This document shows positions 1-9,999 of a DNA stretch of 64,000 nucleotides, piece after piece. The notes beneath the pieces were generated by a model. That model saw nothing but the letters and a program-made list of their open reading frames with translations. It had not been told where the DNA came from and searched no databases. The DNA is taken from NCBI GenBank assembly GCA_024449915.1, contig JAMZAV010002041.1:1-64000 (forward strand), written 5' to 3'. The number at the start of each line of letters is the position of its first letter. Positions within the stretch are counted from its first letter, which is position 1. This DNA is from Sweltsa coloradensis. Lineage: Eukaryota; Arthropoda; Insecta; Plecoptera; Chloroperlidae. The position numbers and the translations under genes are program-made.

Positions 1-380
1 GAAAGCATGGTCAAGATCACACGTCCTCCACGACCACGTACCAATCTCCTCATTTCTCAGTTGTATCAGTAAGCATGTCTGGGTTCATGCATAATATATT
101 CAACCCAGTGGTGGCAGCATAAACCTCTAAATATATAATTAATCAGTGATGGCAGTTCCATCCTCCCACGTCATTGGCGGCAGCATCCAGCCACCCACGA
201 CAATACCACCACTTTTCAAAATCTTCACATTTAGATATGACATTTTTTCTGACTTTTATCCCGGGTAAAAAGCTGGTTTGTTTTGTTCAGAATTTGTAGA
301 ATTTTTCCCCTCTTTATGATGATTAGAAGGATTTTTCTAATGGTTCAAAAATCAAATTTCCAACAAATTTCCGGGATGTC
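1..380. other. No recognised feature
   Basis: AT-rich sequence with no convincing reading frame or repeat structure, up to the target-site duplication (373-380) of the following hAT element. Confidence 0.5.
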
Positions 381-885
381 CAGGGCCGTCTTTAGGTAGT
401 GAGCCGCCCCTAGGCAATTAAATTTTGCCGCCCCCCCCCCCCCCCCCCCAACTCACAACTTAACAATAAAGTAAAGGTAATGGTTTTCATTTTAATTTTC
501 CTTAGAGATCTATCTGGACAAGTAGCACCTTCTCTGCAACAAAGTTGTCTTCTCAGGAGCTGCAGCAGCTAGCACCACAGTAAAACACGCAAAATTCTTA
601 CTTTTCGAACCCATAGTAAAACTAGTACGGGATCGAGGATAAAGATTAATGCTAAAGCTGTGCGAAGGACTGATATCGCCGAAGGCGAAATTTTTGCAAA
701 TTTTTAGCTTTTAAAAGCTCCAAAACACGTTCTAAAATCTAAAATTACATTATGAGATATAATAAAAATAAATAATAAAATAAATAAAACAAACATTGTT
801 GAATTTGTTTCGTTCTAGTGCCGCCCCTCAAGAGCTGCCGCCCCTAGGCCCGTGCCTAGTGGGCCTAGTGGGAAAGATGCCCCTG
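381..885. mobile_element. Non-autonomous hAT-like element, 505 bp
   Basis: Starts CAGGGCCGTCTTTA and ends AAGATGCCCCTG, an imperfect terminal inverted repeat of hAT type. It is flanked by an exact 8 bp direct repeat GGGATGTC at 373-380 and 886-893, the target duplication length known for hAT transposases. No transposase frame is present, so it would depend on a partner. It contains a run of about 19 C at 431-449. Confidence 0.85.
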
Positions 886-1665
886 GGGATGTCCCGGATA
901 TTTTGCTTGCCTCTAGTATATTCAAAATTAACATTTTAAAAAAATGAAAAGAAAATTTAAAAATAACTTATTTTGGAAAATAAACTCAATTTTTTTAATT
1001 TTATAAAACTTTGACTCCAATCTGGAATACAAAATCAGTATTTTTTCCTGAAATATAAAGGGAAAATATTCTTGATTTTTTTTTATTAATTTTAAATTGT
1101 TTAGAAGAATGCAAAATTTTGGGTCCCAGACTCTTACCTTAAAAAAAGTTAGGGTTTCGTTTTTCTAATGATGTTTTGGGGGATAAAAATAGCTGATGCA
1201 TTAGTTTCATTTCATGTTTCAAGTTTCAGTTCAATACACGTGGAGATTTCTCCCCCGAAGATATCTAGGCGGCGAATCAACCCCTTCAGTGCCGAATTCA
1301 ATAGGTCAAAATTAAGTTATTTTAAGAAATGATTTCAAATAATTTTTTTTTTCTAAAAATGTCAGTGTTTTTAAATATTTTGTATCACGTTTTTTAAGGA
1401 ATTTTGTAAAATTTGTGAAATTTTTAATTTTTCATAAAAGCTTTATTTGATTTTACAATGTTAATTTGATGTAGGCCCACATTCCTAATACAAGATTTTT
1501 TTCTGAATTTTTTGGGATATTTAACTTATTTGTTTCTCAATAGTAGCAATACTAGAAATATATTACTTTTCCGGGACAAACCAATTTTTTTCCATTTTTA
1601 GCCTTTTAAGCAGACGTGTATTTTAATATTCTATAAAAAGGCACTTTTCGTCTTATTTCGATTTA
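886..1665. other. AT-rich intergenic DNA
   Basis: Nothing recognisable apart from long A and T runs. No terminal repeats or coding signal seen. Confidence 0.4.
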
Positions 1666-2013
1666 ATGCACACACAAAAATTGGGTCAAATTGAAAAAGC
1701 TATCTTTTATCTTGATACAGACCTTAAGAAAGAAAGTAAATGTCCATTACAGTGGACAATTTCACTGGAGCAGAGCTTATTCCTCATGTTCCTCATTGAA
1801 ACACGTATATTCAACATCTTGAAAGAATTCTCCTCTCCGTCTAGAAAATCTTCACGTGAATCAAACGCTGCTGCTAATAAAACTCATGTTTTTGGTAAGG
1901 TTGCTTCCTTGATTCACAATTCATGCAATGAGGTTAATCGATTTATGTTCACCCATATACACACAAGGCGAGAATTTTTTACGTCGTTTGAGCAAATGAA
2001 TTACGTAAATTAG
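1666..2013 (+). CDS. Uncertain 115-codon open frame
   Basis: A complete open frame in otherwise AT-rich noncoding DNA. The predicted product has no signal peptide, membrane segment or motif I recognise. The composition is unbiased enough to be a real exon, but no splice signals or neighbouring exons support it. Chance remains the simplest explanation. Confidence 0.15.
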   Translation: MHTQKLGQIEKAIFYLDTDLKKESKCPLQWTISLEQSLFLMFLIETRIFNILKEFSSPSRKSSRESNAAANKTHVFGKVASLIHNSCNEVNRFMFTHIHTRREFFTSFEQMNYVN

Positions 2014-3176
2014 TGATTGAAACGTTTCTATTATTATTACGCAGAGCAATCGATGCAGGTTTTGTGCGGGGTTCTATAGTTGGTGTCAGCTACACGTGTA
2101 GATAAGTCGGGAACATCAACACACGACAATAGAATATTTTTAAGGGTGCCTTCAAAGTGTAACAATACCCATCAGCTTAAGAGCTAAAATATTATGTTGT
2201 GTGTGCCCCTATGGAAAGGTTAGAACTGCCACCAATATTAAAACCACGTGAAATCACTTCTTTTCGTGATATCTCGAGAACGGTGCAAAATATCTAAAAA
2301 CTGATTGCAAACAGCTATGTGGTTTTGTTAGAACAATTTAATGAAACGAAAAACACTCAAATATGCTTTTAATTAATTAAAAATAATAAAACACACTTAA
2401 TTACCATCTCATTACAATATTTTTTCGTGCAGGCTATAGCCCTACAAAACCATAGTTGTCTTAAAAACAAGTTTACGATATTTAGCAGCGTTTGCGAGAT
2501 ATCGCTAAAAAAAAACAGTAATTTCGCGAAATTCGCGTGGTTTTAATAGTGGTGGTAGTCTTTTTAAGAGGGTTTAGGACCCATTTGGCAGTTAGCAAGT
2601 GACTGTTCGCTCGGCCAAGAAGCATACTACGTATATAAAATTTTGCAAAGTTGTCAATGACGTTCCTACGGTCATAGATTTTCGAAATTTTGTCTTGATC
2701 AGCCAGAAAAAATTCATGAATATATAGTCAATTTTGGACTTTTTAACAAAATCGAAATTCGTGAAAACTAATTTATTTATTTTAAATTATTTAAAAACCA
2801 ATTTTAGAAATGTGTTACCATAGAGACCTATATTTCCACTTACGTGAGATATATTGAAAATGTTATACACCTGTGGTGTCAGCCAGCAGAGTGAACAGCA
2901 ATTTGCCTAAAACGCATGTCCTGCACCCTCTTAAGAGAAGGTTAACGGTTATATGAGCGAAAGTCTCCTGAGTAGAGTGCGCCAGTACTTATGCCACGTA
3001 TTACGAGAAAAACCAAACACGGCTGACGATTGACATGATTGTGCTTTTTTTGTTAAGACTGTCCTTCAAAAACAAAAAGGAACGCAGAAATGGAAATAAA
3101 CGGAACTTTTTGGGAAACTTTTGGAGGAACACGTTCTTTTTTAGTCTGAGAGAAACTACCAATTTTGGGGAACTTA
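2014..3176. other. Intergenic DNA, no feature recognised
   Basis: AT-rich sequence with short imperfect repeats. No coding frame, terminal repeat or RNA gene seen. Confidence 0.4.
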
Positions 3177-4006
3177 TTGGATGAGCGTAGTAAGCGAAGC
3201 GAAGTTCCATTCTACAACACTGGGGGAAAAAATCCTGGATGTTTTTCCTTTCTTTTTTTCTGTTAGTATTTTTGTGTGTTTTGTTAACAAGATTCCGGCT
3301 AAACCGATACTCCAATCGCAATGAAATTTTCTGGAGGCCTTTGAAATCTCTGAACTTACAACTGCCACGTTTTTAGCGCAAACGAAAAATAATTTCTCAT
3401 GAAAATCGCTATTTTACGATATTTTTCGATTTTCAAAACATTCTGCGACTTATTAAACACCTACATGCTTTATCTGATTGTAATGATGTTTCACAAAATC
3501 TGTAATTTTATGAATTAATATATTCGTGTGAAATTTGAGCGCGATCAAAAAATTATTTCTTATGAAAATCACAATTTTACGCTTTTTTTTTAAATAAAAA
3601 TTCTTCGATTTATAATACCTACATGCTTTATCCAATTGTTATGATTTTTCAAAGAACCTTAATTTTATGAATTGATATATTCGTGTGAAATTTGAGCGCA
3701 ATCGAAAAATTATTTCTTATAAAAATCGGATTTTACGTTTTTTTTGTTTTTTTTATTTTTATTTCTTCGACTTTAACACCTACATGCTTTATTCGATTGT
3801 AATGTAGTGTGTAATGTAATGTGCGCCCCTGATCCTCATGTCGTCGTCGTAAAAATTAAAACAATATTACCAAGCGTGTCTCGCAGGCCATAGCAATGGG
3901 AAAACGAAATCAATTTAAATACCATCTGCATAACACATGGCAGCTCAATGCACCAATTACGCTCATCCAACAACGCGCCTGAAAAAGCGTTTGCGAAGCT
4001 TCCTAG
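3177..4006 (+). mobile_element. HLE-A Helitron-like element, subfamily 1, 830 bp
   Basis: Begins TTGGATGAGCGTAG and ends GCTTCCTAG followed by T. Near the 3' end it has CGCTCATCCAA, the inverse of its own start, then the stem AACGC ... GCGTT and the terminal CTAG. This layout (inverse of the 5' end lying inside the 3' hairpin and CTAG end, no flanking duplication) recurs in every full copy in the window. No coding capacity. Confidence 0.7.
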
Positions 4007-4419
4007 TAGAGATGTTAAAACCCATCATTGTCTCTACATTTGAAAACGGATTTATCTGGTACGAACATGAAAATAATAGTTCATCAAAAATCAGTGGCAT
4101 GTCATTTTTAGGAAGCGTAACCTCGATAGATGAACCTGTATTTTTTCTAAAACGCGGGTCAAATATCGCGACCTTCATCTTTTAATCCATAACTTTTCGT
4201 CAAAGGAACTTTTAATATTTCAAGAACTGTACATTTAAAGGTTCTTTTGGAAAGCCAATTCACTTAACTTTTAAATTCATTTTATTGCGAGAAGTTACCA
4301 AACAGTAAACACACACTGCAAAAGCGCATGTCAATTGGAGGTAATGTTCAGTTTTTCTCTTGAGACGTGTCATATCCACAGACGTTGAGCTTGTCCGTCA
4401 ACAAACCCCGTCTCGGCCC
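4007..4419. other. No recognised feature
   Basis: Short open frames exist on both strands here but they mirror each other and match no family I know. Confidence 0.3.
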
Positions 4420-4740
4420 AGGTTATTCCTCTGACGATCCTATGAGGCGAGAAAATGAGCAGCTTATTTCGAAAATATAATAACCAGTAAGTAGGAGAGT
4501 ATACCCGAAACTAGAGGCGAGCACTGGCAGTCGTTGACGCGGATTCCCCCTCTCCCCTCGACGACCGACCCGAAGACTGTACGAACAATGACAAAGACAG
4601 CGAAGGCGATGACGACGAAGATGGAACCCCCCACCCTCCCCCTTCCCGTGGCTGGTTCTGTCCAGCATTGGTCTTTCCTCCGCACATCCCCTGGACTAGT
4701 GGTACATTATAACCTAACAATTGATGTAAGTGGCGCATTA
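4420..4740 (+). repeat. Dispersed repeat family 3, fragment
   Basis: Shares blocks with 9350-9710 (opposite strand) and 63761-64000 (same strand). The shared blocks include a C-rich piece around CCCCTCGACGACC, a run of GATGACGACGA-like triplets and CCGTGGCTGGTTCTG. On the other strand it ends near TTATAATGCACCA-like sequence. The nature of the parent element is unknown. Short open frames over it are repeat-derived. Confidence 0.5.
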
Positions 4741-4780
4741 TAACCTAACGTTTGATAAAATACAAATCTTATTCCTAAAA

Positions 4781-4911
4781 CGAGTAATACACAGTGAACG
4801 TACCTGAGTGGTAACCGAGTTGCAGGAGTAAACCAGGAAGGCAGAACGAGTAACATACAGTGAACGTACCTGAGTGGTAACCGAGTTGCAGGAGTAAACC
4901 GGAAGGTAGAG
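4781..4911 (-). repeat. 66 bp tandem duplication of a splice donor
   Basis: Two adjacent copies (about 4781-4846 and 4847-4911) each contain the exon end coding VYSCNSVTTQ and the donor CAG|GTACGT. The upstream copy in transcript order lacks one T relative to the other copy. That loss changes the receptor reading frame just before the motif. Confidence 0.75.
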
Positions 4912-5899
4912 TTGAGGAGAAAAGCGCTGATCCAAAACACAGCAGACACCAGCTGCACCAGATCATCTTGTGTGTGATCAATGAGACCAGTTATCAGTTG
5001 GTAAACAGGAAGGATCACATTCGTGAACGCCCTGGCAACGCCCAGCAAGATCTGTACATCGTACAGCTCGTTGACATGTCCGCTGACCTTGAAGAGGGCA
5101 CTCTGGATGTCCGCCAGACGACGAATCTCGCTCTTCAGTTGAGCAACAGACATCTTCCCAGACCCCTTAGAGATTGTGAAACACCCTAGGACCTAAATTT
5201 AGTCCTCCCTGAGTTCCGGATGTTTCTTCGGTCATCACAGGCTTTTCTAAACTTTTGATCTCACCACTATCGGCATCCATACGTGAATAAGTATTTATGT
5301 CCACAGACACCTTCAGAATATGTGAATTAAGTTGTTTAAACAGTTCACCTATTATCAGTAACAAGAAACTAAACTGCAAATCAACAACAAAATTCGAAAA
5401 TTGTATGATTACGTATATAATATTTGGTAAAAAATCAAGTAGAGAAATTGACATGGTTCGAGATTCCTTCCAGAAATGCTTAATGTACGCCATACTGAAC
5501 GCTGAGATCGGAATACAAAGAATCGTTGAAAGGATGTAAAAAAAGCGACTAAACTGATGCTGTTTAACCGTTAAATTTCGACATAAAATGGCTATTCCTG
5601 AAAGAACATCGATTGTTTTTTGTTGATTAAGAAAGCAATAGAAACGCGCAACCAAACTAGCCAAGAATTCATTTAAAAGTAGGGCCGCCCCTATGGTTTC
5701 AATTGCACTTTTAGAAAAAATATTTTATTAGAACACAGGGGAACTGGAAGAATGCAAGCAGAAATAATACAACTAATGGCAAACCCCAGTTCGATTTTAC
5801 AATTCTCTTGATTCCATTTTGTACTTGTATTTCAAATGGAGCCAGACCAAGAAATTTCGACAAAACTAAGAGAGGTTTGGTAATAGAAAAGAAATCCAT
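4804..5899 (-). CDS. Gustatory-receptor-like chemoreceptor, broken and lacking its 3' exon
   Basis: Resembles the insect-type gustatory receptor family: multi-pass membrane ligand-gated receptors of chemosensory neurons. Start MDFFSITKPLLVLSKFLG at 5899 is typical of the family. Six hydrophobic segments follow in order, among them LPLVVLFLLAFFQF, FFYILSTILCIPISAF, IIYVIIQFSNFVVDL, FTNVILPVYQLITGLI and VQLVSAVFWISAFLL. An intracellular stretch with QLKSEIRRLADIQSALFKV lies before the fifth. The last coding part, NSTF..VYSCNSVTTQ, ends at a good donor CAG|GTACGT. The final family exon with the seventh segment and its TYhhhhQF-type motif is not found down to position 1. The frame breaks three times: at a T6 run near 5720, at about 5155-5170 (stop TAA at 5167), and by a missing T near 4895. 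Either a young pseudogene or consensus errors. The family call is inference from pattern. Confidence 0.72.
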
Positions 5900-6348
5900 A
5901 GTGGCTGATGACGCAGACTTGAAGCAGACGAGCAGCTACTTGGCAGAGAGAGTTCAAGTGACTTCAATGCTCACGTTCTGCTGGACAAAGCCGAGCTTTC
6001 CACTCGTCTAGCCGAAGCTTTCAATCTAATGAGTCTGAAACAACATCGCTGCGGGTGACGTTTAACCGATTATCAAAACCATCGAGTGGCTGTCGACTCA
6101 CTTAATGAATATTTCAACAGGTGTTTTGTTTGTTTAGTTGAGCTTCAAAGAATGAAATGACAGGCACACAATAGTGGCGAGCACATAATTATCATATGAT
6201 CACGAAAGTCCGATCAATATTGTGGATTAGGGCGGTTTTACAGAAGTGTTGGCAAACATAAGTTTCGAGTAAAATAACATTGCCGACGCACTTGATAAGA
6301 CGTAGCACTTTATCATCGGTGAAAGAAGTTCTTCGTGATATAATAATA
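5900..6348. other. Upstream region of the receptor gene
   Basis: About 450 bp between the receptor start and the next transposon. No clear TATA box or other promoter motif stands out, and no coding frame is supported. Confidence 0.3.
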
Positions 6349-7378
6349 CTAGGAAGCTTCGCAAACGCTTTTTCAGGCGCGTTGTTGGATGAGCGTAATT
6401 GGTGCATTGAGCTGCCATGTAATATGCAGATTTTCTGTTGTTCTGTGAAAATATAACTAGCAAAACGCTCAAGTCCCGCCGCGTTGATGGATGAGCTTTA
6501 TTGTAAGTTTTTAGTTTGCGTAGGACCACTTTTCCTTTGCAAGTGCTTTTTTAATGCATTGTAGGTGATTGTTGTCAAATTTCTACTGTTACTTGTTAAT
6601 TGTTATTATAAACCTAAAAAAACTCATATTAAAACCTTTATTCTATGTATTCTAACTAACTTTTTCAACTTTTTCTTTCAGAAAGCAATACATCACCATT
6701 ACTTTAATGTCCATGTGAAATATGAACGTTGTAGCCCCACCCGTTTGGTCAGAATCGGCCCAAATGTCACGAAAATATCGCACTAAAAATCGGAAAAAAT
6801 CGTAAAAGTACGATATTCATGAGAAATATTTCTTCGATTGTACCCAAAAACGTGGCAAGTCTAAGTTCAGAGATTTCGAAGGTCCCTCAAATTTTCATCA
6901 AGATTGCATATGCCGTTTGCCCGGTAGAGAGCGAACAAACAGACAGAAAACAAACAAACAAACAAACAAACAAAAAAACACCCGAGCTAAATTTTTTGGG
7001 GGGTCGGTGAAATTGAAGTATTCGCTTCGCTCATCCAATTACAAAGTCTAAGATTTTTTTTAAAGAAAAAAAATCATTGTAATCGGATAAAGTATGTAGG
7101 TGTTATAAGGCGAAGAATTTTCTTATAATCAAAACAATCGTAAAATTGCGATTTTCATGAGAAATAATTTTTCGATTGCGCTCAAAAACGTGGCAGTTCT
7201 AAGTTCACAGATTTCGAAGCCTCCAGAAAATGTCATCGCAATTGAAGTATCGGTTTAGCCGGAATCGTGTTAACAAACACACAAAAACACAAACAAAAAA
7301 AGAAAGAAAGAAAGAAAAAAAACATTCCGGATTTTTTCTCCAGTGTAGTAGAATGGAATCTTCGCTACGCTCATCCAA
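6349..7378 (-). mobile_element. HLE-A subfamily 1 copy interrupted by another HLE-A
   Basis: On the minus strand the outer element runs from CCAA at 7378 (start TTGGATGAGCGTAG) to CTAG at 6349-6352, with the AACGC ... GCGTT stem before its end. Its sequence is split at 6456/7039 by a complete subfamily 2 copy in the same orientation. The pieces on both sides match the continuous order seen in the intact copy at 62572-63177. Confidence 0.7.
6457..7038 (-). mobile_element. HLE-A subfamily 2 copy nested in a subfamily 1 copy
   Basis: Starts (minus strand) TTGGATGAGCGAAGCG at 7038 and ends CTAG at 6457-6460. It carries the subfamily 2 interior (AAATTTAGCTCGGGTG, CCGGGCAAACGGCATATG, CAAACGGGTGGGGCTACAAC). 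Inserting it left no clear target duplication. A (CAAA)n run lies at 6945-6975. Confidence 0.7.
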
Positions 7379-8410
7379 ATATACATTGTTCAAAGAATTT
7401 GAATAAAATAACATAACATCTACAACTAAATTACAGAAATAAGGCAAAAGTTTAATAACACAAATAATACATTGGTAGAAATAATAAATTTCCTTGATTA
7501 AAATGAATCCACTAAAGCCATACAGCGACACGCGAGCAGTATATTTCCAAAACATAAAATACGTTTCAGTGTGTTATCAACTTTGAGACTTCCATAAGGC
7601 GTTCTGAAAAATGTTTTCAAAACTTGTTTTAGAAACATGTTGCTCTTGTGTCGCTGGCTTATGTCTACACAAAATTAATGTACCAAGGAATTATACTTCT
7701 ACTGAGAAAATATGCTTAGTGAGAACAATTTGAAGAGAAGATTGTATATTGACTATTATTTTGAAGGTTATAGACTGAGCTCGTTATATAATGTCACATA
7801 ATATGTGTAACACGAATAGATGTGTGTGTGTGTCCTTGCTGATATGTTGTTAGCTAGAAAGAATGTATTCGTATTCGAATAATAACATGGATTATGATCG
7901 CTTAACGAATTTTAAAAGTGCGTGATATCGCTTATCGTTCCAAGTTCCAACTCTAATTGTTTTGCGCAAAATAGCATTCACACACTTAAAGTTACACTGC
8001 TACGTAACATACATATTTAGGCCCAGCATGAGATTGATATTTAAATTTAAGATATCTTCAAACAACAATCGATTAATAATCAAATGTAAAAAATCTATCG
8101 ACTTATTATTTATTTTAACTCACATCATTTTAACTTTCAATTTCATTTTTAGATGTTTTAAGTTGGGAAAAAAAGGAATTTTTGTATTTTAAAAATCGTT
8201 ATTTTTATCTAGAAGTTTCTTCTCGAGCTCTAACCGGGTATTAAACCTTGGCCTATATATGATTTTAAAATAATGCAATAAAGCTATCTGAAAGTTGGCA
8301 GAATGATGAACGACTAAATAAAAGAGAACATTTTTAAATTTTGTTTTTGGATGGCCACACCACATAACCTCAAAATCAACAAGTATATTCAAATTCCCGG
8401 ACTCAAGTTA
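7379..8410. other. AT-rich DNA, no feature recognised
   Basis: Contains a short TG run near 7822 and open frames rich in Leu, Ile and Phe that follow from AT content. No gene or element boundary found. Confidence 0.4.
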
Positions 8411-9010
8411 TTGGATGAGCGTAGCGAGCGAAGCGAAGATTCCATTTCACTACACTGGAGAAAAAAATCCGGAATGTTTTTTTTATTCTTTTTTTTTATT
8501 CTTATTTTTGTCTGTCTGTTAACACGATTCCGGCTAAACCGATACTCCGATTGCGATGAAATTTTATGGAGGCCTTCGAAATCTCTGAACTTAGAACTGC
8601 CATTTTTTTGAGCGCAATCGCGGAAAATTATTTCCCATGAAAATCGCAATTTTACGATTTTTTTTCAATTTTTATAAAATTTCTTCGACTTATAACACTT
8701 ACATGCTTTGTTCGATTGTAATGATTTTTTACAGAACCTTAATTTTATGAATTGATATATTCGTGTGAAATTTGAGCGGAATCGAAAAATTATTACTCGT
8801 GATAATCGCAATATCACGATTTTTTCCTAGAAAATAAAAACATTAAGTCAATTTTTTTTTAATTTAATTAAATATAATTTAATTTTAAAAATATCTTCAA
8901 CTTAGCAATGATTTTTTCACAGAACAACAGAAAATCCTCATAACACTTGGCAGCTCAATGCACCAATTACGCTCATCCAACAACGCGGCTGGACTTAAGC
9001 GTTTTCCTAG
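8411..9010 (+). mobile_element. HLE-A subfamily 1 copy, 600 bp
   Basis: Complete: TTGGATGAGCGTAGCGAGCG at the left, CGCTCATCCAACAACGCGGC then GCGTTTTCCTAG and flanking T at the right. The short frames coding FSRNRVNRQTK-like peptides over this family are not genes. They recur because the element recurs. Confidence 0.75.
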
Positions 9011-9349
9011 TCTAGATAAAAATTAAATTTTAAGCAGCGGTTTTTTTGTATATTGTTTCTACACATTTTATTCTACAACCTCATTATAAGGGGATATAGT
9101 TTTCTATAGTTTATTGCGCTGCGCTTTTTTTTAACCTTCCGGTACAATTTTAAGTTTTGTACCGTGAGTCATGAGTCATAAAGCAGGCGGTGGACGCCAT
9201 GCACTTACTTTTGAAACTGTTGTGTTGGTATGTAGTGTTCTCATTGTCGAGAAATACTATAAATACAAACTGTTGCTGGGCAAGACAACACAACTTTAAC
9301 AATAAAAACAATCCAGATCTTTTGTTTATTCGGATTAAGGACGCGTCAA
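9011..9349. other. No recognised feature
   Basis: Unique-looking sequence between an HLE-A copy and a family 3 repeat. Confidence 0.3.
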
Positions 9350-9710
9350 CCGTTAGGTCATAATGCACCACTCTAACCTAGGGTGGGGGGAGGGGCCCAT
9401 GCTGGTCAGAACCAGCCACGGGTAAGGGGGGGAAAGGGGGTTCTCACGTCGGATCGTCAATATCTTCGTCATCGTTCGTGGTGTCATTGTCGTCATCGTC
9501 ATCGAGGGGTCGTCAAGGGAAGGGGGCAAGGTTCCCGACGTCGATTGCCAGAGCTCGCCTTTAGATTCGGGGAGTAATATGCTACCTTTCTTACTAGCTG
9601 ATGTTTGCGAGGTGGACTTTTTCTCTTCAATCGCCTTTTACGATTAGTAGAGCCATGCTTTGGGCCGATTCTACCACGGGCCCTGACGGGGGTCTCATTT
9701 TATATCTTTT
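9350..9710 (-). repeat. Dispersed repeat family 3, opposite orientation
   Basis: Reverse of the 63761-64000 sequence. Shared blocks include TTTTACGATTAGTAGAGCCA, TTTGCGAGGTGGACTTTTTC and a run of CGTCATCGT units. Ends near 9700. Confidence 0.5.
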
Positions 9711-9999
9711 TTTTATTAGATCTCATTTTAGCCGAGTAACAAGTTGTACTTTACCCCAAATCTGTTTGAAAAACAATTTTGCTATATTTTATTGAAAGTT
9801 TATTTAAAAAATCGTGAAATCTCCATAATTTACTAATTTTAAGAACGTTCGGGATATTTTAGTATACGTTTAAATAAAAGGGAACGCTTGTAAATTATAA
9901 GACAAACTGTTACTGTGTAATGGGAATTTTCTGTCTAATACCTAGGCCTCCCTTAAAAATAGGTGTACTTATAGTCCAATAGGCCTTGTATAGGTTGTC
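9711..9999. other. Left flank of the satellite array
   Basis: AT-rich, no feature recognised. The last ~40 bp (around 9960) is the entry into the tandem array. Confidence 0.3.

Noticed and set aside
3937..4185. 82-codon plus-strand frame crossing an element border
   Set aside because: Its first third is the HLE-A 3' end. The rest has no support and is mirrored by an equally long frame on the other strand.
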